Source of the DNA: Pseudoduganella albidiflava
Lineage (GTDB): Bacteria > Pseudomonadota > Gammaproteobacteria > Burkholderiales > Burkholderiaceae_D
Length of the DNA: 64,000 nucleotides
NCBI RefSeq assembly: GCF_004322755.1
Contig: NZ_CP036401.1
Coordinates: forward strand, 1,240,001 to 1,304,000
Direction: 5' to 3'
Of the stretch, positions 19,080-28,095 are shown in pieces. Position numbers and translations under genes: made by a program. Position 1 is the first letter of the stretch. Each line of letters begins with the position of its first letter. The notes under the pieces are model-generated. The model saw only the letters and a program-made list of their open reading frames with translations, ran no database searches and was not told the DNA's origin.

Positions 19080-19568
19080 GTGACGATTTTTGATTACGTG
19101 GTGCTGTTCGTGCTGATCGCTTCCATCATCGTCAGCACGCTGCGCGGCCTGGTCAAGGAAATGCTGTCCTTGCTGGGCTGGATCGTGGCCTTCGTGGTGG
19201 CCAATGCGTACAGCGCGGCATTGGCGGTGCTGTTGCCGGCCGTGATTCCCGGCGAGATCGTGCGGCTGATCGTGGCGTTCCTGGCGCTGTTCATCGGCGT
19301 GCGCATGCTGATGGGGCTGCTGTCGATGGCCGTGTCGGCACTGATCGAGGCGGGCGGCATGTCGCTGGCGGACCGCGGACTGGGCGGCCTGTTCGGCCTG
19401 GGGCGCGGCCTTGTAATCGTGCTGGCGGGCGTCATATTGTGCGGCATGACGTCGATCCCGCAGCAGGACTTCTGGCGGGAGGCCATGTTCTCCCCCATCG
19501 CGGAAACGGGCGTGCGCACCGTGAAACCGTTCCTTCCCGCTGCCGTGGCGCAGCATGTGCAATTTTAG
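19080..19568 (+). CDS. cvpA: CvpA family membrane protein
   Basis: A small integral membrane protein first found as needed for colicin V production. The family has also been linked to envelope integrity. The 162-residue protein starts with GTG (MTIFDYVVLFVLIASIIVST), which is the standard family N-terminus, and has four predicted membrane helices with a GLVKEMLSLLGW motif after the first. The ribosome binding site is weak. The genes on either side (dedD, purF) are the expected neighbours. Confidence 0.92.
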   Translation: MTIFDYVVLFVLIASIIVSTLRGLVKEMLSLLGWIVAFVVANAYSAALAVLLPAVIPGEIVRLIVAFLALFIGVRMLMGLLSMAVSALIEAGGMSLADRGLGGLFGLGRGLVIVLAGVILCGMTSIPQQDFWREAMFSPIAETGVRTVKPFLPAAVAQHVQF

Positions 19569-19608
19569 AGTTTCTTACATCAAGTAGCACCCTGTTCAGG
19601 AGCACAAT

Positions 19609-21129
19609 ATGTGTGGCATTGTCGGCGTCGTTTCCCATCAACCTGTCAACCAGCTGCTGTATGACGCGCTGCTGCTGTTGCAGCACCGCGGCCAGGATGC
19701 GGCCGGTATCGCAACGAATCACAGCAGCATGTTCTCGATGCACAAGGCCAATGGCCTCGTGCGCGACGTGTTCCGTACACGGAACATGCGTTCGCTGATG
19801 GGCAATTCGGGCATCGGCCATTGCCGCTACCCCACGGCCGGCTCGTCGTCGGAAGAGGAAGCGCAGCCGTTCTATGTCAACGCGCCGTTCGGCATCACGC
19901 TGGCCCACAACGGCAACCTGACCAACTGGGAACAGCTCAAGACCGAGATGTTCAAGAACGATCGCCGCCACATCAACACCGATTCCGACTCGGAAGTGCT
20001 GCTGAACGTGCTGGCCCACGAAATCATGCGCGCCACCACCGGTTATTCGCTGGACGCCGGCACGCTGTTCGACGCGGTCACCGTGCTGAACCGCCGCGTG
20101 CGCGGTGGCTACGCGGCCGTGGCGCAGATCGCCGATGTCGGCCTGCTGGGCTTCCGCGATCCGCACGGCATCCGTCCGCTGTGCCTGGGCATCAATGAAA
20201 CCGAGAACGGCACCGAATACATGCTGGCTTCGGAATCGGTGGCGCTGGAAGGCGCCGGCTTCCACTTCGTGCGCGACGTGGAACCGGGCGAAGCCGTGTT
20301 CATCGATGCCGACAACAAGCTGCACGCGCGCATCTGTGCCGACAATCCCACGCTGAACCCGTGCGTGTTCGAGTATGTGTACCTGGCCCGCCCCGATTCC
20401 GTGATCGACGGCGCCTCCGTCTACAGCACCCGCCTGAAGATGGGCGAATACCTGGCCGAGAAGATCAAGCGCGAAGGCCTGGCCGACGACATCGACGTCG
20501 TCATGCCGATCCCCGATTCGTCGCGCCCGGCTGCGATCCAGCTGGCGCTGCGCCTCGGCAAGGAATACCGCGAAGGCTTCATCAAGAACCGCTACATCGG
20601 CCGCACCTTCATCATGCCGGGCCAGGCACTGCGCAAGAAATCGGTGCGCCAGAAGCTGAACGCCATCGGCGACGAGTTCAAGGGCAAGAACGTGCTGCTG
20701 GTCGACGATTCCATCGTGCGCGGCACCACCAGCCGCGAGATCGTGCAGATGGCGCGCGATTCCGGCGCCAAGAAAGTGATCTTCGCCTCGGCCGCGCCGC
20801 CGGTGCTGTATCCGAACGTGTACGGCATCGACATGCCGACCCGCGACGAGCTGATCGCCCACGGCCGCACCGTCGAGGAGGTGTGCAAGGAAATCACCGC
20901 CGACGCGCTGGTGTACCAGGACCTGGACGACCTGAAGCGTGCCATCTCGGACGTCAACCCGGCGCTGACGAGCTTTGAGGCATCGTGCTTCGACGGCAAG
21001 TACATCACCGGCGACGTATCGGCCGACTACCTCGACCGCATCGAGCACGCCCGGCACAATCCCAAGGTGAAGGTCGAGGACGCCGCGCGCACCCAGCTGA
21101 ACCTGAACGCGGCCACCACCGAAGCGTAA
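19609..21129 (+). CDS. purF: Amidophosphoribosyltransferase
   Basis: PurF makes 5-phosphoribosylamine from PRPP and glutamine, the first committed purine step. The 506-residue enzyme begins [14 protein letters not shown], so the nucleophilic Cys becomes the N-terminus after Met removal. It has a glutaminase domain ([15 protein letters not shown]) and a phosphoribosyltransferase domain with the PRPP loop [26 protein letters not shown] ribosome binding site lies 6 bases upstream and a terminator follows directly. Confidence 0.98.
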   Translation: MCGIVGVVSHQPVNQLLYDALLLLQHRGQDAAGIATNHSSMFSMHKANGLVRDVFRTRNMRSLMGNSGIGHCRYPTAGSSSEEEAQPFYVNAPFGITLAHNGNLTNWEQLKTEMFKNDRRHINTDSDSEVLLNVLAHEIMRATTGYSLDAGTLFDAVTVLNRRVRGGYAAVAQIADVGLLGFRDPHGIRPLCLGINETENGTEYMLASESVALEGAGFHFVRDVEPGEAVFIDADNKLHARICADNPTLNPCVFEYVYLARPDSVIDGASVYSTRLKMGEYLAEKIKREGLADDIDVVMPIPDSSRPAAIQLALRLGKEYREGFIKNRYIGRTFIMPGQALRKKSVRQKLNAIGDEFKGKNVLLVDDSIVRGTTSREIVQMARDSGAKKVIFASAAPPVLYPNVYGIDMPTRDELIAHGRTVEEVCKEITADALVYQDLDDLKRAISDVNPALTSFEASCFDGKYITGDVSADYLDRIEHARHNPKVKVEDAARTQLNLNAATTEA

Positions 21130-21135
21130 GCACCA

Positions 21136-21158
21136 GGGCTCCTCGCGGAGCCCTTTTT
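21136..21158 (+). terminator. Terminator after purF
   Basis: Stem GGGCTCC/GGAGCCC (21136-21142 with 21147-21153), loop TCGC, then five T. It abuts the repeat array that follows. Confidence 0.88.
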
Positions 21159-21159
21159 G

Positions 21160-21370
21160 TTTCCAGAAATCGGGGTCAGACCCCGGTTTTCGGCAACTTT
21201 TTTGTTTCCGGAATTTGGGGACAGTCCCCTTTTTCAGGAAATATTTCCAGGAATCGGGGACAGTCCCCTTTTTTCGGAAACCTTTCTCCGATTCGGGGGA
21301 GGGCGGGGTCAGACCCCAAGATTTGGCAATATTTCCAGGAATCGGGGTCAGACCCCGGTTTTCGGCAACT
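21160..21370. repeat. Array of five palindromic repeats (copies 4-8)
   Basis: Cores GGGGTCAGACCCC lie at 21172-21184, 21305-21317 and 21344-21356, and cores GGGGACAGTCCCC at 21217-21229 and 21256-21268. Arms are variants of TTTCCAGGAATC on the left and TTTTCGGCAAC or TTTTCGGAAAC on the right. Core spacing is 39-49 bases. The array fills the whole purF to PLP-enzyme gap, so that gene's promoter must be within or before it. Confidence 0.9.
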
Positions 21371-21383
21371 ATCCCGGTGAGAC

Positions 21384-22625
21384 ATGAACGATAAAAAAAC
21401 CTACGGTTTCACGACCACGATCCTGCACGGCGACCGCCAGAAAACCATCGAGCAGGGTTCGCTGCACAAGCCCGTCCACACGTCCGTGGCGTTCGGCTAT
21501 ACGGATGCGCGCCAGCTGGCGTCGGTGTTCCAGGGCCGCGAGCCGGGCTTCCGCTACGGCCGCCAGGGCAATCCGACCGTCTCCGCGCTGGAGGAAAAGA
21601 TCACCAAGATGGAAGGCGGCGTGGCCACGCTGTGCTTCGCCACCGGCATGGCGGCGATCGGTGCCGTGTTCCAGGCGCTGCTGCGTGCCGGCGACCACGT
21701 GGTGTCGTCGTCCTTCCTGTTCGGGAACACGAATTCGCTGTGGCAGACGGTGGCGGGGCAGGGCGTCGGCGTCGATTTCGTCGATGCGACCGATGTCGCC
21801 AATGTCGAAAGCGCGCTGAAGGACAATACGCGCATCGTGTTCGTGGAAACGATCGCCAATCCGCGCACCCAGATTGCCGACCTGGAGCGTATCGGCGCGC
21901 TGTGCGCCGCGAAGGGCATCCTGTACATCGTCGACAACACGATGACCACGCCGTACCTGTTCCAGCCGAAAACCGTGGGTGCCGGCCTGGTCGTCAATTC
22001 GCTGACGAAGTCGATCGCCGGCCACGGCAATGCGCTGGGCGGCGCGCTGACCGATACCGGCGCCTATGACTGGCAGCGCTTCCCGAACATTTTCGAGAAC
22101 TACAAGAAGGCGGCGCCGGCGATGTGGGGCATCACCCAAGTGCGCGCCAAGGGCTTGCGGGACTTCGGCGCCTCGCTGGGGCCGGAGGCGGCGCACCACA
22201 TCGCGGTGGGTGCGGAAACGCTGGCGCTGCGCATGGAGCGCACCTGCGCCAACGCCGTGGCCGTGGCGAACATGCTCGCGGCCGATCCACGCGTGGCGGC
22301 TGTGCACTATCCAGGCTTGCCGTCGCATCCCCAGCACGGTATCGCCACCGACCTGTTCAAGGCCTATGGCTCGCTGTTCAGCTTTGAACTGCGCGAGGGC
22401 ATCGACTGCTTCGATTACCTGAACCGCCTGAGGATCGCCGTGCCGGCGTCCAACCTGGGCGATACGCGCACGCTGGTGATTCCCGTCGCGCACACGATCT
22501 TCTACGAGATGGGCGCCGAGCGCCGCGCGTCGATGGGGATTGCGGAATCGCTGATCCGCGTATCGGTCGGCATCGAGGATACCGCCGACCTGGTCGAGGA
22601 TTTCCGGCAGGCGCTGGACGCATGA
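21384..22625 (+). CDS. Cys/Met-metabolism PLP-dependent enzyme (cystathionine gamma-synthase family)
   Basis: A 413-residue member of the trans-sulfuration PLP family. It has the substrate/PLP loop YGRQGNPTVSALEEKI, the FATGMAAIGAVFQALL helix, VDNTMTTPYLFQP, and the Schiff-base lysine in VVNSLTKSIAGHGN. The location after purF recalls metZ (O-succinylhomoserine sulfhydrylase) in pseudomonads, but the sequence is of a distinct subgroup often annotated only as cystathionine gamma-synthase family. Whether it uses O-acyl-homoserine with cysteine or sulfide, or acts as a lyase, cannot be told from sequence. Its upstream region is entirely palindromic repeats. Confidence 0.85.
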   Translation: MNDKKTYGFTTTILHGDRQKTIEQGSLHKPVHTSVAFGYTDARQLASVFQGREPGFRYGRQGNPTVSALEEKITKMEGGVATLCFATGMAAIGAVFQALLRAGDHVVSSSFLFGNTNSLWQTVAGQGVGVDFVDATDVANVESALKDNTRIVFVETIANPRTQIADLERIGALCAAKGILYIVDNTMTTPYLFQPKTVGAGLVVNSLTKSIAGHGNALGGALTDTGAYDWQRFPNIFENYKKAAPAMWGITQVRAKGLRDFGASLGPEAAHHIAVGAETLALRMERTCANAVAVANMLAADPRVAAVHYPGLPSHPQHGIATDLFKAYGSLFSFELREGIDCFDYLNRLRIAVPASNLGDTRTLVIPVAHTIFYEMGAERRASMGIAESLIRVSVGIEDTADLVEDFRQALDA

Positions 22626-22728
22626 TGCGCCGGCGCGACGGCCGCGGCTGGATGCCGCAACCGTCGCGCCGGCTGCAGCCCGGTGCCGCCGTGCTTCAGC
22701 AGGGTTTTCCGGGCAGTGTATTCACCGT

Positions 22729-22847
22729 GTCCAAGCCTCAGCCTGTCCCAGCCTCAGCCTGTCCAAGCGTCGGCTTGTCCAACCCTCAGCCTGTCCAAGC
22801 CTCAGCCTGTCCAAATCTGAGCCTGTCCAAGTACGAGCCTGTTCAAG
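22729..22847. repeat. 16-bp tandem repeat, seven copies
   Basis: The unit GTCCAAGCCTCAGCCT is repeated seven times from 22729 to 22840 with scattered substitutions, then decays. It lies between the convergent PLP-enzyme gene and lexA. The AGCCTGTCC element reappears at 49990-50030. The spacer has no T-tract terminator that I can see, so the repeat occupies the place of one. Confidence 0.88.
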
Positions 22848-22904
22848 CGGATGATGGACGAGAAGGGCAGCCCGGGTAACTGATACCCGGCCACCCAGTG
22901 GCCA

Positions 22905-23588
22905 TCAATGCCAGGTGCGCAGCAGCCCGACGGCCAGCCCTTCCAGCGCGAACTCGTCTTCCGGCGTCACAGTGATCACCTTGAAGTCGGGATTTTCCGG
23001 CAGCAGTTCGATGGTGGAGCCGGTGCGGCGATAGCGCTTCACGGTGACCTCGCTGCCGATGCGGGCCACGACGATCTGGCCGTTCTTGGCGCTGTCCACC
23101 TTCTTCACGGCCAGCAGGTCGCCGTCCATGATGCCGACATCGCGCATCGATTCGCCGCGCACCTTCAGCAGGAAATCCGGTTTCGCCGAGAACAGGGCCG
23201 GATCGACGCTGTAGGTTTTTTCCAGGTTTTCCTGCGCCAGGATCGGCGAGCCCGCGGCCACGCGGCCGATCAGCGGCAACTGCATCAGCAATGCCGCCGG
23301 CACTTGCGGCAGGGAGTCGAAGCCGGACTGCGATGCCGCGGCTGATGCCGTGGACGATGCCGGGCGCGCCGCCCGATCGCCCAGCAGGCGGATGCCGCGC
23401 GAAGTGCCGGCGGTGATTTCGATCGCGCCCTTGCGCGCGAGCGCCTTCAGGTGCTCCTCGGCCGCGTTGGCCGACTTGAACCCCAACTCGGCGGCGATCT
23501 CGGCGCGGGTTGGCGGGAAGCCGGTGGACTCGATGGCATCCCTGATCAGGTTGAGAATTTGTTCCTGCCTAGCGGTGAGCTTGATCAT
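22905..23588 (-). CDS. lexA: SOS repressor LexA
   Basis: LexA represses DNA-damage genes and self-cleaves when RecA filaments form. The 227-residue protein has an N-terminal winged helix ([18 protein letters not shown]) and a flexible Ala/Ser linker. The cleavage site is Ala112-Gly113 (VAAGSP), with catalytic Ser147 (RGESMRDVG) and Lys163 (AVKKVDS). The linker is longer than in E. coli LexA (202 residues). Two SOS boxes lie immediately upstream, so the gene is autoregulated. Confidence 0.97.
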   Translation of the reverse strand: MIKLTARQEQILNLIRDAIESTGFPPTRAEIAAELGFKSANAAEEHLKALARKGAIEITAGTSRGIRLLGDRAARPASSTASAAASQSGFDSLPQVPAALLMQLPLIGRVAAGSPILAQENLEKTYSVDPALFSAKPDFLLKVRGESMRDVGIMDGDLLAVKKVDSAKNGQIVVARIGSEVTVKRYRRTGSTIELLPENPDFKVITVTPEDEFALEGLAVGLLRTWH

Positions 23589-23611
23589 GATGCGAATAGC
23601 CGTGAAATTAG

Positions 23612-23627
23612 CTGTGGATATGAACAG
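23612..23627 (-). promoter_or_regulatory. SOS (LexA) box 1
   Basis: CTGT-GGATATGA-ACAG matches CTGT-N8-ACAG exactly and starts 24 bases upstream of the lexA start codon. Confidence 0.92.
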
Positions 23628-23628
23628 T

Positions 23629-23644
23629 CTGTATTTTTGTACAG
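23629..23644 (-). promoter_or_regulatory. SOS (LexA) box 2
   Basis: CTGT-ATTTTTGT-ACAG is an exact match, one base from box 1, so two LexA dimers would bind on nearby faces. Paired boxes also occur upstream of E. coli lexA. Confidence 0.92.
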
Positions 23645-23855
23645 TGCTAAAGGGAATGCAAGGGAAAACACCGCTGGAACATGAAATATTTGCGGAATCC
23701 GGCCGAAGGGCACGGTGAGCGGCGGAAATAGTCGAAAAAAGGGCGCCTGCCCTGGGGTTTCAGCCCTGCCGCGCAGCGCGGCGGAGCGCGCATTCACGGC
23801 CCCGCGGCAGGGGTGCGGGCCTTCCCGGTGGCTAGCAATCGCTGAAAATTCCTGC

Positions 23856-23905
23856 TATGCTTGCGGGCTTACCTCTTCCCACACCTGTCTTGACGCCAGG
23901 GTGGG
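23856..23905 (+). promoter_or_regulatory. rpsF promoter -10 and leader hairpin
   Basis: An extended -10 (TGC-TATGCT, 23856-23861) precedes a leader with the stem CCCAC-a-CCTG / CAGG-GTGGG (23878-23887 with 23897-23905) and a 9-base loop. Leaders of rpsF operons can bind S6:S18 for autoregulation. This hairpin is at the right place but lacks an obvious CCG loop motif, so the role is uncertain. Confidence 0.4.
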
Positions 23906-23932
23906 CTATCAACAGTCCTTAAGGGAGTTTGC

Positions 23933-24319
23933 ATGCGTCACTACGAAATCGTATTTATCGTCCATCCGGACCAGAGCGAGCAAGTGCCCGCGATGATCGA
24001 ACGTTACAAAGCCAGCGTGACCTCGCGCGGCGGTAACGTGCACCGCGTGGAAGACTGGGGCCGCCGTCAAATGGCGTACTCCATCCAGAAGCTGGCCAAG
24101 GCTCACTACATCTGCATGAACATCGAGTGCGACAACGACACTCTGGTCGAACTGGAAACCGCGTTCAAATTCAATGATGCCGTGCTGCGCCACCTGACCG
24201 TCAAGATGAAGAAAGCGGAAACCGCTCCTTCGCCGATGATGAAGTCGGTCCAGCGTGAAGACGCCGCCAAGAGCCACCGCGCTGAAGCCGCGGCCGCTCC
24301 TGCAGCAGCTGCAGCCTAA
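23933..24319 (+). CDS. rpsF: 30S ribosomal protein S6
   Basis: S6 binds S18 on the small-subunit platform. The 128-residue protein starts [17 protein letters not shown] and contains [21 protein letters not shown] and VLRHLTVKM, all standard. The C-terminus is an Ala-rich tail after RED, as in many beta-proteobacteria. It is the first gene of rpsF-priB-rpsR-rplI. Confidence 0.98.
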   Translation: MRHYEIVFIVHPDQSEQVPAMIERYKASVTSRGGNVHRVEDWGRRQMAYSIQKLAKAHYICMNIECDNDTLVELETAFKFNDAVLRHLTVKMKKAETAPSPMMKSVQREDAAKSHRAEAAAAPAAAAA

Positions 24320-24331
24320 ATCCGGGGAGTC

Positions 24332-24625
24332 TTGCTGAACGAGCTGAGGTTCACCGGCCTGATCGCCGAGCGGGAAGTCATTCGCTACACCCCCGCCGGG
24401 CTGCCAATCGTGAATGCAGTATTGCAGCACAGTTCGCAGCAGGTCGAGGCAGGCATTGCCCGCCAGACGGAATTTGAAATCGCCGCGGTCGCCGCGGGAG
24501 AGATTTCAGGCCGTTTCAGCGCCGCGCCACTGGGAGGTGCCTACGAATTTTCGGGGTTCCTTGCCAGGAAAAGCCGCAACAGCAAGAGCCTGGTTTTTCA
24601 CATCATTGATTTTCGTGCCGCCTGA
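24332..24625 (+). CDS. priB: Primosomal replication protein N
   Basis: PriB is a small OB-fold single-stranded-DNA-binding protein that helps PriA restart stalled forks. The 97-residue protein (LNELRFTGLIAEREVIRYTPAG, then AGEISGRF and YEFSGFLARKSRNSKSLVFHI) fits the family. The start is TTG at 24332, 8 bases after GGGGAG. There is no ATG in the right place. The rpsF-priB-rpsR-rplI order is the classical operon. Confidence 0.93.
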   Translation: MLNELRFTGLIAEREVIRYTPAGLPIVNAVLQHSSQQVEAGIARQTEFEIAAVAAGEISGRFSAAPLGGAYEFSGFLARKSRNSKSLVFHIIDFRAA

Positions 24626-24658
24626 GAGCGACACAATATTTAGATACAGGAGCCTAAA

Positions 24659-24949
24659 ATGGCATTCGGTAAAAAGTTCGACAAAAACAAAGCCAAGCTG
24701 AAAGAAAAGCGCAAACAGCAGAACCCGCTGTTCAAGCGTAAGAAGTTCTGCCGCTTCACCGCCGCTGGCGTTGAGCAAGTCGATTACAAAGACGTCGACA
24801 CCCTGAAAGATTTCATCCAGGAAAACGGCAAGATCATGCCGGCACGCCTGACCGGCACGAAGGCGCACTACCAGCGTCAAGTGGATACCGCGATCAAGCG
24901 CGCGCGCTACCTGGCCCTGCTGCCGTACACCGATCTGCACCACGCCTAA
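24659..24949 (+). CDS. rpsR: 30S ribosomal protein S18
   Basis: A 96-residue S18 with [45 protein letters not shown] and [14 protein letters not shown]. It is slightly longer than E. coli S18 (75 residues) because of a basic Lys-rich N-terminal extension, common in this group. Ribosome binding site GGAG. Confidence 0.98.
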   Translation: MAFGKKFDKNKAKLKEKRKQQNPLFKRKKFCRFTAAGVEQVDYKDVDTLKDFIQENGKIMPARLTGTKAHYQRQVDTAIKRARYLALLPYTDLHHA

Positions 24950-24982
24950 TCGGCAGCAGTACAGATAGAACTGGAGAACATT

Positions 24983-25435
24983 ATGCAAATCATTCTGCTG
25001 GAAAAAGTTATCAACGTCGGCAACCTGGGCGACGTGGTGAAGGTCAAGGACGGCTACGCACGTAACTTCCTGATCCCGCAAAAACTGGCACGCCGCGCCA
25101 CCACGGCCGCAGTGGCCGAGTTCGAAACCAAGCGCGCCGAACTGGAAAAAGCCGCCGCTGAAAAGCTGGCTGCCGCACAAGGCCAGGGCGAAAAGCTGAA
25201 CGGCATGACCGTGACCGTGGCGCAAAAAGCCGGTGTCGATGGCCGCCTGTTCGGCTCCGTCACCAACTTCGACATCGCCGAAGCGCTGACCAAGGCCGGT
25301 TTCCCGGTCGAGAAAGCCGCCGTGCGCCTGCCGAACGGCCCGCTGAAGACCACCGGCGAGCACCCGGTGTCGGTGTCGCTGCACACGGACGTGGTGGTCG
25401 ACGTGACCGTCGCCGTCGTGGGCGAAGCTGCTTAA
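24983..25435 (+). CDS. rplI: 50S ribosomal protein L9
   Basis: A 150-residue L9 with the N-terminal rRNA-binding domain ([32 protein letters not shown]), the long connecting helix ([19 protein letters not shown]) and the C-terminal domain ([21 protein letters not shown]). It is the last gene of the operon and is closed by a strong terminator. Confidence 0.98.
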   Translation: MQIILLEKVINVGNLGDVVKVKDGYARNFLIPQKLARRATTAAVAEFETKRAELEKAAAEKLAAAQGQGEKLNGMTVTVAQKAGVDGRLFGSVTNFDIAEALTKAGFPVEKAAVRLPNGPLKTTGEHPVSVSLHTDVVVDVTVAVVGEAA

Positions 25436-25474
25436 TTATCGGGATCTTTTCCTCGGTAAGACAGTCGTGCATGT

Positions 25475-25502
25475 AAAAAAGCCGGGTTCGCCCGGCTTTT
25501 TT
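25475..25502 (+). terminator. Terminator of the rpsF-rplI operon
   Basis: AAAAAA, stem GCCGGG/CCCGGC (25481-25486 with 25491-25496), stable TTCG loop, then six T. It is nearly symmetric, so it might also act on the other strand. Confidence 0.92.
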
Positions 25503-25507
25503 ATTGC

Positions 25508-25579
25508 CGGCCCGCTTATCGGCCCGCTTATCGGCTCGGTTATCGGCCCGCTTATCGGCTCAGTTATCGGCTCGATTGC
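25508..25579. repeat. 12-bp tandem repeat, six copies
   Basis: The unit CGGCCCGCTTAT is repeated six times (25508-25579) with decay at the end (CGGCTCGATTGC). It starts a few bases after the rplI terminator. Confidence 0.88.
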
Positions 25580-25968
25580 ATGCACGGAAGCCGTCATGCT
25601 GTGACAGGCCGCGCGATGCGCCGCGCTGCACCGGAACACGCAGCGATACCGCGCATGCAGATTCGCCAATCGCGACCGCAAATGGTTTCCACGAACCGTT
25701 TCGGAGCGAACCCGGAGCGCCTCGCGCAAGCCTGTGCCGTTTCCACCAGGATTCGCCCTGTTTCCACCACATTCGCGCTGTCTCCACCATCGTCCGTGTC
25801 GTTTTCGCCACCGTCCGCGCTGCCGCATGAAGGGCGACAGGCCCGCCATTTGGCTGCTATAACAGACAGGTAGAGCGACGATGCACGGCCGCTGCAAGGC
25901 CGTCGCGAAAGCTGCCCGCAGGGCAGCGATCTTGCCAACCATTATGAACTTTGGCCTGCTTATGCAGG
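25580..25968. other. Gene-free region upstream of dnaB
   Basis: About 390 bases without a convincing gene. From about 25737 to 25820 a degenerate unit of roughly 20-21 bases (TTTCCACCAGGATTCGCC, TTTCCACCACATTCGCG, TCTCCACCATCGTCCG and so on) is repeated four times. Short ORFs here have atypical composition and no recognisable domain. An inverted repeat CCTGC-TTAT-GCAGG (25955-25968) abuts the dnaB -10 box. Confidence 0.5.
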
Positions 25969-25974
25969 TATAAT
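25969..25974 (+). promoter_or_regulatory. dnaB -10 box, near-leaderless start
   Basis: A perfect TATAAT ends 7 bases before the dnaB ATG at 25982. Transcription would start at or next to the A of the ATG. Confidence 0.55.
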
Positions 25975-25981
25975 GCGCGCC

Positions 25982-27367
25982 ATGAATGCCCCATCCGACC
26001 CGCAAGTCGATTCCCTCCGTATCCCGCCCCATTCCATCGAAGCCGAACAATCGGTGATCGGCGGTTTGCTGCGCGATAACGCCGCATGGGACCGCATCGC
26101 CGACTTCATGCACGCGGAGGATTTCTATCGCTACGACCACCGGATCATCTTTGAACAGATGGTCCGCCTGATCAATGCCGGCAAGCCGGCGGACGTGATC
26201 ACCGTGTTCGAAGCGCTGACGATGCTGGGCAAGGCCGATGAAGTGGGCGGCCTGCAATACCTGAATGCGATGGCGCAAAACACGCCATCGGCGGCGAACA
26301 TCCGCCGATATGCCGAGATCGTGCGCGACCGCGGCGTGCTGCGCCAGCTGATCACGGTGGCCGATGAAATCTCCGGCAACGCCTTCAGCCCGCAGGGCAA
26401 GGAAGTCAAGCAGATGCTCGACGAAGCCGAGTCGAAGATCTTCGCGATCGCCGAGCAGGGCGCGCGCGGCTCGTCCGGCTGGACCGCGGTGCAGCCGCTG
26501 CTGACCCAGGTGGTCGAGCGCATCGATGAACTGTACAGCCGCGACAGCGGCAGCGAGATCACCGGCGTGCCGACCGGCTTTGCCGACCTGGACAAGATGA
26601 CGTCCGGCCTGCAGCCCGGCGACCTGGTCATCGTGGCCGGCCGCCCATCGATGGGCAAGACGGCATTTTCCGTCAACATCGGTGAAAACGTCGCGATCGA
26701 AGCGGGCCTGCCCGTCGCCGTCTTCTCGATGGAGATGGGTGGCGCGCAGCTGGCGATGCGTATGCTGGGCTCCGTTGGCCAGCTCGACCAGCATCGCCTG
26801 CGTACCGGCAAGCTGAACGACGAAGACTGGCCGCGCCTGACGCACGCGATCCAGAAAATGAATGAAGCCCAGCTGTACATCGACGAGACGCCGGCGCTGA
26901 ACCCGATCGAGATGCGCGCGCGCGCGCGCCGCCTGGCGCGCCAGTGTGGCAAGCTGGGCCTGATCATCGTCGACTACCTGCAGCTGATGACGGGCTCGCA
27001 GGCGGGCGACAACCGCGCCGCCGAGATCTCGGAAATCTCGCGGTCGCTGAAGGGCCTGGCGAAGGAACTGCATTGCCCGGTGATCGCGCTGTCGCAGCTG
27101 AACCGCTCGCTGGAACAACGACCCAACAAACGTCCCGTGATGTCCGACCTGCGCGAATCCGGCGCTATCGAACAGGATGCGGACGTGATCATCTTCCTGT
27201 ACCGCGACGAAGTCTACAACCCCGATTCGCCGGACAAGGGTACCGCCGAGATCATCATCGGCAAGCAGCGTAACGGCCCGATCGGCGCGATCCGACTCAC
27301 GTGGATGGGCATGTACACCAAGTTCGGCAACTACACCGGTAACCTGTCGATCTACCAGGGCGACTGA
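25982..27367 (+). CDS. dnaB: Replicative DNA helicase
   Basis: DnaB is the hexameric 5'-3' helicase of the replication fork. The 461-residue protein has an N-terminal DnaG-binding domain (IPPHSIEAEQSVIGGLL), a linker helix, and a RecA-like C-domain. The Walker A is VAGRPSMGKTAFSVNIGE and the Walker B region is IIVDYLQLM, with SRSLKGLAKELHCPVIALSQLNRSLEQR and a terminal segment FLYRDEVYN. An ATG three codons upstream (25973) lies inside the -10 box and is unlikely. It stands alone downstream of rplI with its own promoter. Confidence 0.97.
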   Translation: MNAPSDPQVDSLRIPPHSIEAEQSVIGGLLRDNAAWDRIADFMHAEDFYRYDHRIIFEQMVRLINAGKPADVITVFEALTMLGKADEVGGLQYLNAMAQNTPSAANIRRYAEIVRDRGVLRQLITVADEISGNAFSPQGKEVKQMLDEAESKIFAIAEQGARGSSGWTAVQPLLTQVVERIDELYSRDSGSEITGVPTGFADLDKMTSGLQPGDLVIVAGRPSMGKTAFSVNIGENVAIEAGLPVAVFSMEMGGAQLAMRMLGSVGQLDQHRLRTGKLNDEDWPRLTHAIQKMNEAQLYIDETPALNPIEMRARARRLARQCGKLGLIIVDYLQLMTGSQAGDNRAAEISEISRSLKGLAKELHCPVIALSQLNRSLEQRPNKRPVMSDLRESGAIEQDADVIIFLYRDEVYNPDSPDKGTAEIIIGKQRNGPIGAIRLTWMGMYTKFGNYTGNLSIYQGD

Positions 27368-27443
27368 TACCCGGCAGCACCAAGAGGGGCCGTATAGAGC
27401 AACGGCCCTGGCAGCACCCCCGAATCAACCAACGGAGAATAAA

Positions 27444-28070
27444 ATGTTTGGACGCCTGATGCCCACCGAGGGCAAATTCTTTGACCTGTTCAACCAGCAT
27501 GCTGAACTGTGCGTCAAGGGCGCGAAAGAAATGCTGGGCCTGATGACCAATTTCGATGACCTGGAAAACCGCGTGCATGCGATCGAAAGCATCGAGAAAC
27601 AGGCCGACAAGATCACCTACACCACGGTGGACCTGCTGCACAAGACGTTCATCACGCCGATCGACCGGGACGATATCCACAAGCTGATCACCAAGATGGA
27701 CGACATCCTGGACATGATGGAAGACGCCGGCCAGACCGTGTCGCTGTACGACCTGCACGCCGTCACGCCGGAAGCCAAGCGCCTGGCCGAACTGGTGCTG
27801 GCCTGCTGCGAGAAGGTCAAGGAAGCGGTGGCCCTGCTGTCGAACATGGACAATGCCCGCGACATCGTCGGCATCTGCGAGGAAATCGACCGCCTGGAAT
27901 CGGACGCCGACCACGTGATGCGCGCCGCCATGTCCAAGCTGTTCCGCGACGAACCGGACGTGCGCAACCTGATCAAGATGAAGGCGATCTACGAGATCCT
28001 GGAAACCGTGACCGACCGCTGCGAAGACGTGGCCAACATCATCGAAGGCATCATCGTCGAGAACGCGTAA
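27444..28070 (+). CDS. DUF47 family (PhoU-like) phosphate transport regulator
   Basis: A 208-residue all-helical protein (MFGRLMPTEGKFFDLFNQHAE, VHAIESIEKQADKITYTTV, DRDDIHKLITKMDDILDMM). It belongs to the DUF47/YkaA family, PhoU-like proteins nearly always encoded next to Pit transporters. It is thought to modulate Pit activity. An optimal GGAG ribosome binding site precedes the start, and pit begins 25 bases after its stop, so the two form an operon. Confidence 0.92.
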   Translation: MFGRLMPTEGKFFDLFNQHAELCVKGAKEMLGLMTNFDDLENRVHAIESIEKQADKITYTTVDLLHKTFITPIDRDDIHKLITKMDDILDMMEDAGQTVSLYDLHAVTPEAKRLAELVLACCEKVKEAVALLSNMDNARDIVGICEEIDRLESDADHVMRAAMSKLFRDEPDVRNLIKMKAIYEILETVTDRCEDVANIIEGIIVENA

Positions 28071-28095
28071 GCGTCCGCACGGGTAAAACAATAAC

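Noticed and set aside
21384..22625. Naming the enzyme metZ from its place after purF
   Set aside because: The sequence does not match the MetZ pattern I know from pseudomonads; only the broader family is safe.
25508..25579. CRISPR array
   Set aside because: The 12-bp units are contiguous without spacers, and no cas gene is present. The same applies to the other tandem arrays.
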